64,000 nucleotides of DNA, from NCBI GenBank assembly GCA_011503125.2, contig WWBZ02000082.1, forward strand, positions 1,674,001 through 1,738,000, written 5' to 3'. Each line of letters opens with the position of its first letter. The stretch's first letter is position 1. The stretch comes from Botryosphaeria dothidea. Its lineage: Eukaryota > Ascomycota > Dothideomycetes > Botryosphaeriales > Botryosphaeriaceae. The notes beneath the pieces were generated by a model. It saw nothing but the letters and a program-made list of their open reading frames with translations. It searched no databases and was not told the DNA's origin. Position numbers and translations under genes: made by a program. Below are positions 1 to 10,777 of the stretch, one piece after another.

Positions 1-51
1 TATAGGGCAGATTGTAAACGCGTGCGACTCACCAAGACGGTTGTAGGACAT
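1..51 (-). CDS. 5' end of an unidentified gene (partial)
   Basis: An ATG at 51-49 opens a short exon (51-33) reading Met-Ser-Tyr-Asn-Arg-Leu, followed by a consensus GTGAGT donor at 32-27. The rest lies outside the window. A very short first exon with a perfect donor is typical of fungal genes and of several genes here. The visible residues are too few to name a family. Confidence 0.5.
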   Translation of the reverse strand, partial: MSYNRLGESHAFTICPI

Positions 52-1646
52 GGTGGCTGGCGGCCGCGGCAGCTGGGCCTGATCTGCTGCTGGCTCTGGC
101 TGCGGGCGCGGAAATGAGGGCAGGAGGGAGATGCCTGTTTGGGCGGGAAAGCTCGTTGGTGTAAGTGGCCGTAAGGTTTATCAAAATCTCGTCGATTGTT
201 TCACGTTAGTCGCGTCGTGGGGCGCGGAGAAGCGCCGCGGGTAACGACTGAAGGATAGCAGACGCAACGGCGGTGGGTGGAGGTTGGAGAGCAGCAACGA
301 AGGTGAGCAGTGAGGCTGGCAATAAAGTTCCCCGCCGCTGTTGACGGGCTGAGTGCAGCGGCTTGGGCTGGGGAGGATGTGCAGCCGCTGCAGGCTTCGT
401 CGCGACTTTGAAACCTGGAGGCTGTGCCAGTGCGGCCCCAACCCTCTCTCCCCCCCGGCCCATCCCAGCTACATGATGTAATTTCTGCCAGCACTCTCCA
501 ACTCAAACCCTCGATCAACCTGCGAACTTGCGCGTCTTCTGGGCATGCTTCACCATGTTGCCGCCATGTTCGATCGCCTGTCCCCCTCACGACGCGCCTC
601 AGTCTCCCTGGCCGTCCGCTCTTCCTGCTTGCGGCGCCCTAGTAGCGCCGCTCTGCTCAGCCCGGCGCCGCCAATCAGCGCACGCGTCGTACTCGCACTC
701 ACCAACACCGCCCTGTTGCTGACGAGGCAGCTCACTTGTTGACTGCTTTCTCACGTACCTTCTGGCGCGCCGTCCGCTCTGTCACGGGATCCCCGGGGTC
801 CAACCTGTGAGAGATCCGAGATACGTGAACACAGCCCCGGCAGCACATCTCCACTATTGTTGTGGCGGCTGTGGCTGTGGCGTTCGCCGCGAAGAGTTTG
901 GCCGACCAACATGCGGTGTATCTCACGCCCCGCCGTCAAAATCTGCACCAATCCGCCGCATCTCCCAAACAGTCAAGCTTCTGGAAGCGAGGCATTATCT
1001 TGCATCATGCTTCTAAGAAAAGCGCTGTCGGCGACAGACTCTCCCGGCCTCAGCCACTATACATGCAATCAGCTTCTGACGTGATCAAAACACCTAAACT
1101 CCGGGCTCCCATAATTTGCCCGCCGCGCACACTCTTCCTCTGTCAAGTATTAGATTACAGCACGCTGATCACATCACTGTGCCCGGCCTTCCCAACGATA
1201 TTTGCCGTCCCAGGCCGAGAATTGAGGCAATCTATTTCCCCGTTCATGCCCTGGTCGCCTCTATGCAATGGGCCGAGGTGCTCGTGATTTCGGCTACCTA
1301 CGTCACTCGATTTCGGTCTCTCCGAGTCACAGTGGCTATACAGTTTGCGTGTGGGCGATTCCCATTCGCCGGACAACCATCGAAAGCAAACAACTTTCCT
1401 TTAGTCCAACTCCGGTGTATCAAGACATTGGCGCTGTGCGGTTTGACATGACTGTAATTCGCACAAGCGTTCCTAAATGCTACGGAGCACCGTGTCTGAA
1501 TGGATCATCGTACTACCAGTAGACTGTACACTCATCTATGCTGGAAACCTTGCGTGATATCTCTGCGCTTACAATTTACTGAGTCTCGCTGTTTTGAAGG
1601 CCTATTGCGGAGAAGGAATAGCACGCTTCCCACATAATCCGAGACC
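52..1646. other. Intergenic, about 1.6 kb
   Basis: This is promoter and leader of the leftward gene that starts at 51, plus spacer. Open frames at 200-740 overlap on both strands and are Ser/Pro/Arg-rich, which is what GC-rich spacer produces. No family, tRNA or repeat is recognised. Confidence 0.5.
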
Positions 1647-1858
1647 ATGATGACGAGTTTACAAGTAGAACGCTCACACATTAAGGTACTGATGACATGC
1701 TTTTCCAGAGTCGATATTGCCGCTTTGGAACTGATGTGCCCTCAGTCAACTGTCCGCCGTTTCATTCACCGAAGCCATCCCTACGAACGGCGCCAGCAAC
1801 GTCAAAACTGCGGTAGCAGAAACATTCACAAGAAGACGGCCACCGATGACACCGAACG

Positions 1859-2110
1859 GTGACTTATCCCGGAAAGAAAGCCATAACGTTATTGAAGAGA
1901 ATTACTAAGAAGACCCTTTGTACTAGTGCCAAGATTCTTCTAGACAAACTGAAGACGGTCGACGAAGAATACTTCGAACAACCGAAGGTCCTGGGAGATG
2001 TTGTGGATAATGTTGCGAGGTCTTATGATGCAACCGAGGGAATCGATGCTTTATTCCTTGTGGTTTTTGCCTTGATCGTGTTGGCAATTCTGGTGGCTTC
2101 TTTCTACTGA
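1859..2110 (+). CDS. Small putative tail-anchored membrane protein
   Basis: An 83-codon frame encodes a basic N-terminal half rich in Lys, an acidic middle (around residues 30-60) and one C-terminal hydrophobic segment (about residues 64-82) that ends two residues before the stop. That is the layout of a tail-anchored protein inserted post-translationally in ER or mitochondrial outer membrane. No family is recognised. The start is uncertain: another frame with an ATG at 1847 runs into this one and an upstream exon could be missing. The frame lies tail-to-tail with the phosphatase gene 150 bp downstream. It may not be a gene. Confidence 0.33.
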   Translation: MTYPGKKAITLLKRITKKTLCTSAKILLDKLKTVDEEYFEQPKVLGDVVDNVARSYDATEGIDALFLVVFALIVLAILVASFY

Positions 2111-2259
2111 TAAAACTTACGGCCCATTGGCGATGTTCTTGAACGGAAATTTATGAGCCAGCAGCAGTATCAAGTCTCCCATGATCTTGTATTCTTAAGT
2201 CTATTCGGGTATCATCGCGTCCGTCTTGTTGCAAATCTTCCCATGCCTTCATGAGCACC

Positions 2260-2861
2260 TTATGCTTTCTTTTCTGCCTCCAAATGCTTCAGCAAGCCCT
2301 CCGAAAACCTCACGGCCTGCTTATACGCCGTCTCGAACCCGTCTCTTCCACCATAATACGGATCAATCACCACCTCGCCCTTCCTCCCACCAAAGTCGCC
2401 AAAAAGCATCACCTTCCCAAGGTTCTCGATTTGTTCCTCTTTCCCAGCGGACCGCAGTTTCCGTTCGTATGCGTTCTTTAAGCGCACCAAGTCCGACAAG
2501 TTTTCACGGTCCATGGCTAGGATATAGTCGAAGCTATCGAAGTCGTCCGGGTTACGGAATTTGCGCGCGCAGTGGTCATAATCAGTTATGCCGTTGTCCT
2601 CGAGCGTTGAGAGGGTGCGCGAATCCGGCCCGTCGCCGGCGTGGTATGCGCCTGTACCGCAGCTGTCGATTTCGCCAACGGTGGGGTGCGGTGAGGGAGA
2701 TTTGGTGAGTTGGCGGAACACGCCTTCGGACATCGTTGAGCGGCCTGTGGGAAGACCGAGTCAGTAGTGCAGGAGAGAAGGAGAGGCGGAGAGGCGGAGT
2801 TAGACTCACAGATGTTGCCCAAGCAGACGAAGAGGATGTTGGCCTTGCCGTCGGCGCCCAT
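2260..2861 (-). CDS. LTP1: Low-molecular-weight protein tyrosine phosphatase
   Basis: Two exons (2861-2810, 2744-2260) join to 178 residues. The splice rebuilds the catalytic P-loop: Cys13, x5, Arg19, read as CLGNICRS, interrupted exactly within the codon of Cys18. A general-acid DPYYGG motif follows at about residue 145. Length and motif order match the cytosolic LMW-PTP family, which hydrolyses phosphotyrosine through a cysteinyl-phosphate intermediate and also acts as acid phosphatase. The intron is 65 nt with a GTGAGT donor and CACAG acceptor. Without the splice the P-loop arginine is lost, so the intron is well supported. Substrates in this fungus cannot be told from the sequence. Confidence 0.93.
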
Positions 2862-3680
2862 GATGACAGAGATTGGATTGATAAGAAATATGGACTTTGA
2901 GACCTCTCTGCAAGCCTAATGCTGTGGAAGTTGGGTAGTGTGGTTAAGGCAGAAAAGTTGGTGACAAAGTTTGGTCGGTGACGAAGCCGGTGGAAGGGCA
3001 TGAGTTAATCGATAAGGAGACGGCCCCGCGGGTCTGTGCCTAGCGGGGCGCCTGACAGCGATGCTCTACCGTGGCCGGTGCATTTTCAATGTGTTCGCGC
3101 ACATGGCTGCCGAAGAATGTTGACCAAGAACTAGGCGAGATTCACGAGGAAGCTCTACACTACAAAGCTTGAAGAGGAAAATTCAGATGGTCAATCATGA
3201 GCCCCGGGAGCCCATTATCTGAGGAGTCGGCACCGCAGGCCAATCGGGAAGCGCGGCAGATGCTCTGGTAGCATCCCGTTTTCCCGATGAGTTCAAGCAA
3301 CCCCGATGGCCTTGCAGTAGGCTGGAGACTTTCCCTGAGCATTCCTGTCAAAGGCGCATCTTCGATCTGATCTAAGTCACGCCGCGCGTAGGGAAGAGCA
3401 TGTTCTGGTGCGCTAGGAATAGGCCACGTTTAGTGGGCGAGAGAAACAAGCTTTCTCTTGGAGCCAGAGAGGTCTCACACGTCACTGTGCACGGTCTCCC
3501 GCAGCTTCCCCAGCTCCCGTCTTCAGCTCCGACGTGCCTGACGCCCTTCTTCTACACCCGGTCTCCCGTCGCTGGCCCCAGCCCTGCCCTTCAACAGCTC
3601 CTACACTACGAATCCACCGTCGCCAGCCTCCAATTCTTCTCAGTCCAGCTTCAAATTCCTCTTCCGCGCGACCTTCAGCC
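2862..3680. other. Divergent intergenic region
   Basis: This stretch separates the leftward phosphatase gene and the rightward small Cys-rich gene, so it should hold both promoters. A pyrimidine-rich run at 3490-3680 looks like the leader of the rightward gene. No other gene is supported. Confidence 0.45.
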
Positions 3681-3939
3681 ATGGATTGCATTCCTTTCCC
3701 CATTGTCTGTTTCCAGTGCGGAACGTAAGTCTCCTTCCTAAAAAAAGCTGCCGTGGGAATTTCCCGGCGCCACCACGGTTACTGATCACGATACTCTCCC
3801 AACCAGCGACCAGAATCCTTGTCACTGCAAAGTTGTCGGTCCAACCCTGGGTTTCGGTGTTGCCGTCGTCATGGCCATCGTCTGCTGGCCAGCCTCGATC
3901 CTCTGCGGATGCTGTGCTACCGATGCTGGGAAGAAGTGA
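3681..3939 (+). CDS. 58-residue Cys-rich single-span membrane protein (BRI3/LITAF-like layout)
   Basis: Two exons (3681-3724, 3807-3939) with a GTAAGT donor and CAG acceptor give 58 residues. Nine are cysteines: Cys3, a CxxC at 10-13, a CxC at 20-22, then a hydrophobic stretch at about 29-47, Cys41, Cys48 and a CxCC cluster ending at 51. Paired Cys knuckles on both sides of one hydrophobic segment resemble the BRI3/LITAF layout, where zinc joins the two halves and the segment dips into a membrane. That family assignment is inference from layout. The gene is too short for automatic gene callers, but the splice is clean and the leader is pyrimidine-rich. Confidence 0.6.
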
Positions 3940-5547
3940 GCCCAAGTGTCCCTTCCTGCGATACAAATGGCTAATGCAAGGGCGTTACACAGGATGCTCG
4001 CCGCGCCGGCGGATACAAGCGGCGTTGTCAGTAACGCGATACCCATATAATGACGTGATGGCGGCCGGAAGGATACCGGTAGAGCGGGGTCGGCAATGGA
4101 ATCCTTGGATAACTCTGACTTTCTTGGCGCTGGACGGGGCTTCTGGAGTTGGTACATATAATTGGCCGTGGTTGGTATATCTTATCGGGCTGTCTCGACG
4201 ACGCCGCTCTCAATCTTATTTCTTTTGCATCACTGCACGCGCGACTTTCGCGTCTCGCCGCCCGCTGCTCCAGCTCCCCTTCTGGCCAAGGAGCAATCGG
4301 CAACATTTCTCCGTTCCGAATACGATTTTCCCGCTTCGCGCCAATGAGGCTCATCAAAGGAGGACCTGGGCGGTGGATTTCCGGGTATAAGCGGCAGAAG
4401 TCAAAGCAACGTAGCCTTTTGGCGCACCGAAAGAGGACTACTAACGAACACATTCGAGCGAGCAGACTGAAGATATATCTAGAGACTTGCCAGAACTGCC
4501 CGGCAGGGGTAGGTGAGAGCTACGTCACCTGACGTGATTGCCATTTTGGGTCGCCAAGATAGGTTGACATGTTCGCTCACGGCTTCCTCTCCGACGACCT
4601 CTCTCCTCTACTGGAAACGACACTGGTCGCGAATTTCCCGAGCGGCATCCTCCTCAACTCCTTGGTCCGCGTGTTATGCAGTCCGCCTCTTCCGGACAGC
4701 TGAAACGCTTTCGCGCCGGGTTATCACGGAATTCGGCATTCTCCTCATCTTACGAACACGTGCACCTGCAGCTTCCCGCCGCATCATCGCCAAGACACCG
4801 CGATTTGCTCGGAAGGGATCTCCACCTGCCCATTGAATTGGAATCAGCGGTATTTACCGCTCTGCACCCCTTCCGCTGCCAGGCCAGCACTTCCTTGCGA
4901 GTATGTCCACACGTCCAATTGCAATTCTTTGACTTTATCGCGGAACATTGCACATTCATTCCCGCAAGACGTCAGTCGCCCTGATGGCTTAAGAAGACAT
5001 GCGAACTGCCTTGGGGCTTGCGCCCACAGATGACAGTGAACTTCGGATCACATTACACAAGCAATTGACAGCCTTGATGCAGTTGATATGACTGCCTTCC
5101 TTTTCTGGGGGCTTTTCTTTGTGTATCTGCGGCCGTTGCTAATTCAATGACAGGTCTGACCAACACAAGCCAACGCAGGCACGTGTTGTACAGGCTTACT
5201 ACAACACCTTTCAGCTGTGGGCAGCTTCGAACCTCTTCAAAAGCTCACCACTTGGCTTCACCATTGGTGCCCAAAAACTGGGCTCACCTGGTCCATTCGA
5301 AGTCACCTCACAAGATCACGAGAGTCTGACCCTGTCACCTATCACAGGGCCCTGCCTAGACTCCACAATCTTAGCAATCCGGTATTCACGTGGGTGGTTA
5401 CTGCCTAAAGGTAGCGACATCACTGGTCCAAAAAGGAACCTATCAAACCTACCCTTCATAACATTCTCTCGAATACCAAGTTGCTTCTTCCACACATCGC
5501 TCACCAACTGAAACACCATTCGAGGATCCTCACAGAACGGGTTGAAG
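3940..5547. other. Intergenic, 1.6 kb
   Basis: No frame here resembles a known protein. Frames at 4028-4532 occur on both strands with Arg/Ser bias. The last 150 bp before 5548 are CT-rich with several short C-rich tracts, typical of a fungal transcript leader. Confidence 0.45.
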
Positions 5548-6585
5548 ATGTCTGACAATGTTGGTTGGACGCCCCGTCGGAACCGAGAAATATCCTTCGA
5601 GGAGGGCCTAGCGATGATAGACAATTTCTACGACGGCCCCGCCCATTCTGAGCCGCTCAGAATACCGGATGTGGAACCGGCAGCCGCAGATCGTTTTGAC
5701 CCTACTAAAGCTGCGGATAACGCTCTCGAGATCGACAATGCCCGAACTGCTGCTGCTATTGCTCAACTATCTCACTCTCCGGTAGCGCATCCATCGAAGG
5801 ACCCTCCGATTCTGCCTTCCTCCCCACCTCGGGAATACCCACCGCAATGGCAGCCTCATTGGACCCACAACAGACCACTCGCTTTTACAAGCTCTCCAAT
5901 TGCCTTTACCAACCCACCACCCCCAACATCAATAGCAGGGTTCTCTACAACTGCCGGCCCGATTCCCTTTGCGGTTGCCTCCCACATAAGGCCCATGCCA
6001 TCCCCTCTCCAATCCAAAGCTCCTTCGCCTAACACCACTTTCTCGAAGACGAATTCGCCGTCGGTTGCCTCTTCCAAAGAGACCTCGCCTATCTTCAGCG
6101 CATCCAACACAGCCTCACCCACTCTCTCTATGTCGAAGACGGGCTCACCTGCTCCGACCGAAACCTCGACTCCAGTCCTTACCCCAGCCATGGCCAGAAC
6201 CAACAGCAATCCTGTTTTTACACCTGTCGCGCCACGAGCGGGCATTCCTATTATCCCTTCTCCAAGTTTGCAGAAGACTGTCATGTCTTCGATCTCTCCT
6301 CCCGCTGCCATACCCCAAAACATTCAGAAGGAAAACGCCCCAGCGAGGAACAAGGTCGCCAAGAAGCACGCAACCGACAGCCCGACTGCTGATCCTAGCC
6401 CCGTCAAGCCTACCCCTACCCCGTCCGCTCCACGTTCGGTGAAGAAATCGCGCTGCGAACGTTGTGTCAAGCAGCACGGCGCGTGCGATCTTGATGTGAG
6501 GCGCCCGTGTGACCGTTGTGCGAAGGCAGGTCTGTCGGCGGCGGAGTGCATCCCGAGAGAGTACAAGCCGAAGAAGAAGCCTTAG
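5548..6585 (+). CDS. Protein with C-terminal Zn2Cys6-type cluster
   Basis: Single exon, 345 residues from the ATG at 5548. The first 290 residues are Pro/Ser/Thr-rich and look disordered, with repeated short Ser-Pro/Thr-Pro phrases around residues 130-240. The last 45 residues carry six cysteines spaced CX2C-X6-C-X7-C-X2C-X9-C flanked by basic residues, and the protein ends in Lys-Lys-Lys-Pro. That spacing is close to the fungal Zn2Cys6 binuclear cluster, though the last gap is one residue longer than usual. The cluster normally sits at the N-terminus and is followed by a fungal-specific regulatory domain, which is absent here. Probably a nuclear DNA-binding protein; targets unknown. Confidence 0.75.
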   Translation: MSDNVGWTPRRNREISFEEGLAMIDNFYDGPAHSEPLRIPDVEPAAADRFDPTKAADNALEIDNARTAAAIAQLSHSPVAHPSKDPPILPSSPPREYPPQWQPHWTHNRPLAFTSSPIAFTNPPPPTSIAGFSTTAGPIPFAVASHIRPMPSPLQSKAPSPNTTFSKTNSPSVASSKETSPIFSASNTASPTLSMSKTGSPAPTETSTPVLTPAMARTNSNPVFTPVAPRAGIPIIPSPSLQKTVMSSISPPAAIPQNIQKENAPARNKVAKKHATDSPTADPSPVKPTPTPSAPRSVKKSRCERCVKQHGACDLDVRRPCDRCAKAGLSAAECIPREYKPKKKP

Positions 6586-7185
6586 GATAGTTTGGGAATG
6601 GTGGTGGGTCGAAATGGGCATCAAACCGGCGATGACAATTCTAGGAGAGTCTGGGGGATGTGGAAATTGAATTCCGACAGGGCCCAATGAACGGGAAGCA
6701 CCAGGTGCCAAAAAAGATAATGGAGGAGAGGAATACTGGGGATTTTGCATGAGCATCGGCGTTTTATGGACGGATTCACGGTCACGAAGGTTTACGGCAT
6801 TGCGTTCTATGGCGGGATTACATCGGTTTTTCAAAACAAGAAACGGCTCAGGCATATTGCCTAAGAGCATAATTTGGGACTCGATACAGTTTCCAGAGCG
6901 GAATGGTTAGTTTCTGAATGGTTAATTCTGAGATACCCCAAGTACATCACATCTATTATTGCCAGCTCACTGCATCATTCAACGGGTTTGAGGGAGAAAA
7001 AGCCACCACTGCATGGGCGCTTCTGTACTCGCTTCCAATCGACTCTATGAACGCTACGCACTGTTCGTATTCATAGATGAAGCATCACGCAAAAAGCGTC
7101 AACACGGGTCAAATCAAGAGTCAAAAGCATCCAATGGTCTATTAGTCATACTAATGATAAACTACAATATTATGTCACATCAAAC
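6586..7185. other. Intergenic, convergent 3' flanks
   Basis: This is the shared downstream region of the zinc-cluster gene (rightward) and the histidine phosphatase gene (leftward). AT content rises at 6880-7170, as expected for 3' untranslated and terminator sequence. No gene is seen. Confidence 0.45.
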
Positions 7186-8383
7186 CTACGTGCTCGTGGG
7201 ATTCGGGTCCGCCGTGCACGTCGGCGCCGTCGTAGGCGGATCGATGGTGGTAGGCGGGGCCGGACCAGGAAGCGTCTCAGCTTTGACAAGCACGGGGATG
7301 ACGGCGCCCGTGACCAGCGAAAAGGTGCGGTGGCTGACGGCCTTGAGGATGGAGCCGATGCTGCCGCTGTGGCTGGTGAAGGAGATGAACTCGTTCGCGT
7401 CATGGGTGAAGACGTCGTCGAGGAACGTCTTGAGGCGGGCGACTTGCGCTGTTTTCAGGTCAGAGAATTTGGTTTGCCTACGAGAGAAAAAAAAAGAGGG
7501 CTTACCGGTCGAAGACTCACGCAGCTTGGCGTCCCAGAGAGGGTCCTCCTCCGCGAAGCCCGGCTCGATCGGGAAGTCGGGGAAGTTCTCCTCGATCCAG
7601 GTCTTGGTGCTGCGACGGTCGCACGTGTGGATGCCGAGCGCCTCCCTCAGGAGCTCCTTGACGAGCGGCTTGAAGGGCCTATCCCCCGGCAGCTCGAGGC
7701 CGGAGAAGGTCAGGTTGGCGGTGGCGAGGCAGCGCGCCAGCGGGGAGACGTAGTAGCTCTGCGGCGCGGGGATGCCGGCGTCGGCCAGGGCGTTCGCCCA
7801 GAAGGCGTTCGCGACGAGCGCCTGGTCGATGCCGTTCTGCGTCAGGTGCGCGTCGGCCCAGGTGGAGGTGCCGTTGCCGTTGAGCAGGCTCCAGTAGCAG
7901 TCCCAGGCGGGCGTGCCGTAGAAGGACTCGGCGACGTTGTGGTAGCCCTCGCCGTGGCGGCCCATGATCAGGACCTTGTACTGCACGCTCGCCGAGCTGT
8001 TGCGGTTAAGCTCGGAGACGTGATGGGCGAAGCGCTCCCATTGCGTCTTTTGACCAGACGGGTCGAAGGATGCATCGGTGTCGTACGTGCGGTTGATGAG
8101 GCCGAGATTGGCCTTGGTCTGTTGCTGGGGTTAGGAAAATGCGGGGAAAGAGACAAGCTGGAGATTATTCCTGCCAAGGAGATTTCGAAGAGAAACATAC
8201 ATAGTTGAACGTGCTCGCATTCGTCGATGGATCATCTTGTAAGAAGTACCCGGTGACAGTTGTATAGTTAATGTGCGAGCTGTTGGAGGCTGCGTACGGC
8301 CGCGTTGCTTCGCCCATGCTGAAAAGGAGGGCAAGCAATACCGTAGCGAAGAAGAGAAAAGGACTGTTCGACATATTGGTCAC
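7186..8383 (-). CDS. Secreted histidine phosphatase (phosphoglycerate-mutase-like fold)
   Basis: Three exons (8383-8201, 8124-7521, 7448-7186) give 349 residues. Residues 1-32 form a signal peptide with a Leu/Ala/Phe core. The catalytic RHG motif (Arg117-His118-Gly119) is followed by NVAE, a conserved SPLARC segment and a SHSGSI motif carrying the second histidine, the order of histidine-acid phosphatase branch 1 proteins. The second intron (7520-7449) is exactly 72 nt, so the unspliced frame also stays open. Splicing removes a Ser/Phe/Arg-rich stretch that does not fit the family. The C-terminal 30 residues are Pro/Thr-rich and may be O-glycosylated. Likely an extracellular or vacuolar phosphomonoesterase; the substrate is unknown. 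Confidence 0.87.
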
Positions 8384-9069
8384 TCGTCCTCAAAACGGCT
8401 TAATGAACGAAAATTCTGCCAAAGAAACAGGCAAGATGAGACTGCGCGATTCAAGGGAGAGAAGCGGCTCGGAAACGGCAGACGGCGGCTTAAAAGTAGA
8501 GGTTGACGTACATGACTGTCCGGATGTTCCAAGCGCGACCCCACCGACGGAAATTAGGAGCTCTGCGCGGCTCTAGCATGATAGGGAAACGATCGAATAG
8601 GCGGCATGGTTAGATGCACGCTATGGGGGTGGAGTCGCGGAGCAGCCGGGCGGTGACGGGCGGCTCGTGTGTGTCCCTGAGCACGCCTAATCCAATGGCT
8701 CAGGAACGTGATCTCGGCTGGACGCGCCACAACCGCAGGGTTCTTGACGAGTGTTTTCAATATCAACATGTGCCTTGCAGCTGTGTTCTACCTCTTATTA
8801 CTTTCTTTTCTGTCTTCTCCTTTGGGAAAACGCAGTTATGTATCTTGCAAGGAGGCAGTGGAGCATCTCAGATTTAGGAATCCAAATTCTGCTTCTAACA
8901 GTGTATCGCGACTTCTCTTCCTGCGCATTCCTCCTCGTCAGAGCCATCACGTCATCCGATACTTTTAATGGGCTGCAGCTGGCCCAACCTCCCGCCAAAC
9001 GCCAGACATGCTGATATCATGAGAAAGAAGAGTGAAAAAGACCTCAGCAAGAACCCCTTCTAGATCCGT
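8384..9069. other. Intergenic
   Basis: This is the promoter of the leftward histidine phosphatase gene and the 3' flank of the leftward eIF3i gene. No coding frame or repeat is supported. Confidence 0.4.
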
Positions 9070-10326
9070 TTACAGATTCGCTTGCTCCCTCTCCCTCTCA
9101 ACCTCATACAAGAAATCAAAGTAGGGCTTGTCGAAGTGGTGCACACGCACGTAACCGTCCTCACCACCAGAGCAGTATGAAGTGCCCTTGGGGTGGACTG
9201 CGACGTAGTTAAGCGGGCCGAAGTGACCACGCACACGACCAATCTCCTCCTCGAAAATCTTGTGGTAGAAACGGGCCTCGAACTTGCCCTGACGTGCCGA
9301 AGTGGTCGTGACATCCATGGCAGCCTGACCACCACCGAGGATCACGTAGTCCTTAACGGGGGTAATGGCAGCACTGTTGAGAGGCGTGTCGGCAGCGTAG
9401 CTGTGCAGGACTTGGAGGTCATCCGTGGCGATGAGCTGGAGTAAGCTTGTCAGTAGACGTTCTCCATCTAGCATCTCGTGTAAAGCGAAGGAATACTGAC
9501 CTTGGCGGTCTTGTCCTTGGAAGCGGTGATGAAGTAGGTCCTGTCGGGAGCCCACTGCAAGTCCGTAACCTGCATGTCGGGCTCGTGCGCCTCGATGACG
9601 TTCAACAGATCACCGGTCTGCCACCAGAATTAGCCACAAGTGTCTAACCCATGCATAAGTGCTCTGCCCACCTTCGCATCGAACTGCGAAACCGTGCCGT
9701 CCTCGTGTCCTGAGATGATGTATTTGGCGCCGTAGCTGAAGCCAGCAACAGTGGCTTTGCTCTCCTCGCACAGAATCCTGAGGCTTCTCTCGTTTGTCTG
9801 CTCTGCCTCGACATCCGGAATGATTTCGTACACCACAATGGTGGAAAGGTGACCGGAGCGCTTCTCCGTCACACCGAGCAGCTGGCGACCATCAGGCGAG
9901 AATTCGACACGCTTGATCGAGGTCTCGAACTCCCAGGTCTTGAGGAGACGGCCGGTCTGGACGTCCCAGAGACGCATGGTGTTATCCGCGCCACCCGTCG
10001 CGAGCAGGGTGGAATCGGGGTTCACATCGACGGTCCATAGCGCACCGACGTGGCCGTGGTAGGTACCCAGGCGCTCGCCGTTGGCGCTGTACCAGGCGCA
10101 CACGACGTGATCCTTGGAAACGGAGAAGATGATGTCGCCATCGGGGTTGTATCTGAGGGGTCGCGGTCAGTTTCGAGGTGCGCAAGCGGGCAGTGTGGGC
10201 GTAAAAGCGTACTTTACTTGGGTCAAGGCACGTTCCTGCACTACGCGTCAGTAGCTGCTCATAGAAGCTTGCTCAATATTCAGGCGTTCGTGGACATACA
10301 TGGCCGGAAAGCAGAATGGGTCTCAT
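9070..10326 (-). CDS. TIF34: Eukaryotic translation initiation factor 3 subunit i (WD40)
   Basis: Five exons (10326-10300, 10235-10213, 10152-9672, 9617-9501, 9435-9070) give 337 residues. The start [15 protein letters not shown] and phrases such as [23 protein letters not shown] and [11 protein letters not shown] are hallmarks of eIF3i. The protein is a seven-bladed WD40 propeller, with repeats visible from residue 5 to about 330. It binds the eIF3b and eIF3g subunits on the 40S ribosome and supports scanning. The first two exons are only 27 and 23 nt, and all joins keep phase. Length fits the family. A core gene with nothing unusual apart from the tiny 5' exons. Confidence 0.96.
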
Positions 10327-10777
10327 GGTGGGCGATTGGAGTGGAGGTGTGCTTGTGCTTGGGCTGCTCGCCCTCAAATGTCGACGCCGCGCCGAAGTGG
10401 GTGGGATTTCGCCGTCTGTGCGCAGAGGCCACAGCCGGAGTCATCCCGCCCACTGCAGCCTGAAGGATCGCTTCCGCCACCACCTCATGCGAAAATGACT
10501 GCTTGCTCCCTGCCTCAATTTTATTTTGTTATTATTTGTGCTCTCGGATCTTATTCGCCATGTGAGTCATACCAACAGGGCAATTGCAACCGTGAGATAA
10601 TTCAGAAATTCGTTTTTTCTCATCAAAAGGCTCTAAATCTACAGATATTCTGCCTGCTCGCCAGTGCGCTGTGCGCATTCTTGAATCCAATGTGAAGTCG
10701 CTGAATTTTCACTCATGCCGCCGTGTTGAAATCCGCACCATCTATACCAACTTCCAAGCCAATGCGCGCTTTGCTTC
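10327..10777. other. Intergenic
   Basis: Upstream region of the leftward eIF3i gene and 3' flank of the leftward isocitrate dehydrogenase gene. It turns AT-rich at 10500-10720. No gene is seen. Confidence 0.4.

Noticed and set aside
7186..7986. Intronless reading through 7449-7520 of the histidine phosphatase
   Set aside because: The 72 nt segment keeps frame but has GTGAGT and ACAG ends and a poly-pyrimidine run, and its translation is foreign to the family.
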